Source of the DNA: Flavobacterium sp. 1355
Lineage (GTDB): Bacteria > Bacteroidota > Bacteroidia > Flavobacteriales > Flavobacteriaceae
Length of the DNA stretch: 64,000 nucleotides
NCBI RefSeq assembly: GCF_017833415.1
Contig: NZ_JAFICC010000016.1
Location: 51,749 to 115,748, forward strand
Reading direction: 5' to 3'
Both the position numbers and the translations under genes were made by a program. This document shows, one piece after another, positions 63,564-64,000 of the stretch (position 1 is the stretch's first letter; the number at the start of each line of letters is the position of its first letter). The notes beneath the pieces are model-generated. The model saw only the letters and a program-made list of their open reading frames with translations, was not told where the DNA came from and made no database searches.

Positions 63564-63707
63564 TTATAGTTTTGCGATTAAGAAACTGATTACTAAGTAA
63601 CATGCTGGAGAGCTTCCGCCGTCAACGTCATGCATTTGTGTGTCGTTCAATTCTGTAACAGCCACTTTGTTGAAAGCAAGCTTGTTGTTTGGGTTTTGTT
63701 TTTTCAT
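63564..63707 (-). CDS. Lanthipeptide-type precursor, array copy 11
   Basis: Consensus protein, first marker type, with core Pro codon CCA. Confidence 0.9.
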   Translation of the reverse strand: MKKQNPNNKLAFNKVAVTELNDTQMHDVDGGSSPACYLVISFLIAKL

Positions 63708-63712
63708 GTTGA

Positions 63713-63856
63713 TTATAGTTTTGCGATTAAGAAACTGATTACTAAGTAACATGCAGGAGAGCTTCCGCCGTCAACGTCATGCATTTGTGTGTCGTTTAAT
63801 TCTGTAACAGCCACTTTGTTGAAAGCCAGCTTGTTGTTTGGATTTTGTTTTTTCAT
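63713..63856 (-). CDS. Lanthipeptide-type precursor, array copy 12
   Basis: Consensus protein, GCCAGC marker, with a six-base spacer upstream of its ATG like copy 10. Again it is short enough to escape common ORF filters. Confidence 0.88.
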   Translation of the reverse strand: MKKQNPNNKLAFNKVAVTELNDTQMHDVDGGSSPACYLVISFLIAKL

Positions 63857-63862
63857 TTTTGA

Positions 63863-64000
63863 TTATAGTTTTGCGATTAAGAAACTGATTACTAAGTAAC
63901 ATGCTGGAGAGCTTCCGCCGTCAACGTCATGCATTTGTGTGTCGTTCAATTCTGTAACAGCCACTTTGTTGAAAGCAAGCTTGTTGTTTGGGTTTTGTTT
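63863..64000 (-). CDS. Lanthipeptide-type precursor, array copy 13 (cut by the window end)
   Basis: All but the first two codons are visible. The visible part is consensus and of the first marker type. Since the array is still regular here, more copies, the promoter, and possibly a lanC gene may lie beyond 64000. Confidence 0.85.
   Translation of the reverse strand, partial: KQNPNNKLAFNKVAVTELNDTQMHDVDGGSSPACYLVISFLIAKL

Larger units (their letters stand above)
62079..64000 (-). repeat. Tandem array of 149/150-bp precursor gene units (at least 13)
   Basis: The window end is filled with head-to-tail copies of a 144-bp gene plus a 5-6-bp spacer. Twelve are complete and a thirteenth is cut at 64000. 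Marker bases (GCAAGC with spacer GTTGA versus GCCAGC with TTTGA) alternate over copies 3 to 8, so the amplification unit was probably a 298-bp pair. Most differences are synonymous. There are no unique spacers, so this is not a CRISPR array. Confidence 0.95.

Noticed and set aside
62222..63752. Longer 62-residue forms of the array peptides beginning MLLSNQFLNRK
   Set aside because: The extra 15 residues are read out of frame from the 3' end of the preceding copy; the ATG before KKQN gives clean 47-residue genes with a standard leader, and the extension frame is lost where the spacer is six bases.
62079..64000. CRISPR array
   Set aside because: The period is regular but every unit is a coding gene and there are no unique spacers, no leader and no cas genes.

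Overview
The window looks like chromosomal DNA of a Flavobacterium-like member of the Bacteroidota. The evidence is low GC content, flavobacterial promoters of the TTG-N19-TAnnTTTG type, an S16 protein with a long acidic tail, a DNA polymerase III alpha subunit that begins with an exonuclease domain, and weak or absent Shine-Dalgarno sequences. All functional calls come from reading the sequence and recalling families; no search was run.

Layout. 1-6.2 kb: the start of dnaE (partial), then a leucine cluster (leuC, leuD, a LeuA/citramalate-synthase-like gene, leuB) whose members are separated by low-complexity intergenic repeats. 6.4-10 kb: housekeeping genes (RGG/RRM RNA-binding protein, DUF6252 lipoprotein, rpsP, rimM, a four-helix-bundle protein, a TrmN6-like methyltransferase). 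10-18.5 kb: a first peptide-export locus. It has a VKOR-thioredoxin fusion, two cysteine-rich double-glycine peptides, a C39-peptidase ABC exporter, an HlyD adaptor and an S41 protease. Opposite it lie three tandem paralogous Gly-rich peptides with related leaders and a TPR/AraC-type regulator. 20-23.4 kb: acyl-CoA (glutaryl-CoA-like) dehydrogenase, DUF3050 protein, SGNH lipoprotein, tiny membrane protein. 23.5-29.7 kb: a compact seven-gene polyamine-like module (SpeD, DUF4178, small membrane protein, DUF350, membrane-anchored spermidine synthase homologue, Tat-signal FAD oxidoreductase, His-containing membrane protein). 29.8-37 kb: small lipoproteins, tRNA-Ser(GGA), a LysR/MFS pair, asparaginase, acyltransferase, TatD. 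37.3-45.5 kb: ECF-type sigma factor and anti-sigma facing a surface-protein cluster that ends in a CHAT protease overlapping a retropepsin-like protease. 45.7-52.7 kb: TetR-led RND efflux operon and yceI, sharing three copies of a 28-bp palindromic operator. 52.9-54.3 kb: polyprenyl synthetase and a small conserved protein.

54.2-64 kb holds the most striking system, a class I lanthipeptide-like locus. A tandem array of at least 13 nearly identical 47-codon precursor genes (about 149 bp each, 12 complete and one cut by the window end) is read leftward into a strong terminator. Beyond it are an HlyD adaptor, a C39 ABC exporter, a full-length LanB dehydratase and a medium-chain reductase. All copies predict the same 16-residue core apart from one Phe/Tyr change. 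No LanC cyclase is visible. The reductase suggests, as inference only, that dehydroalanine could be reduced to D-alanine.
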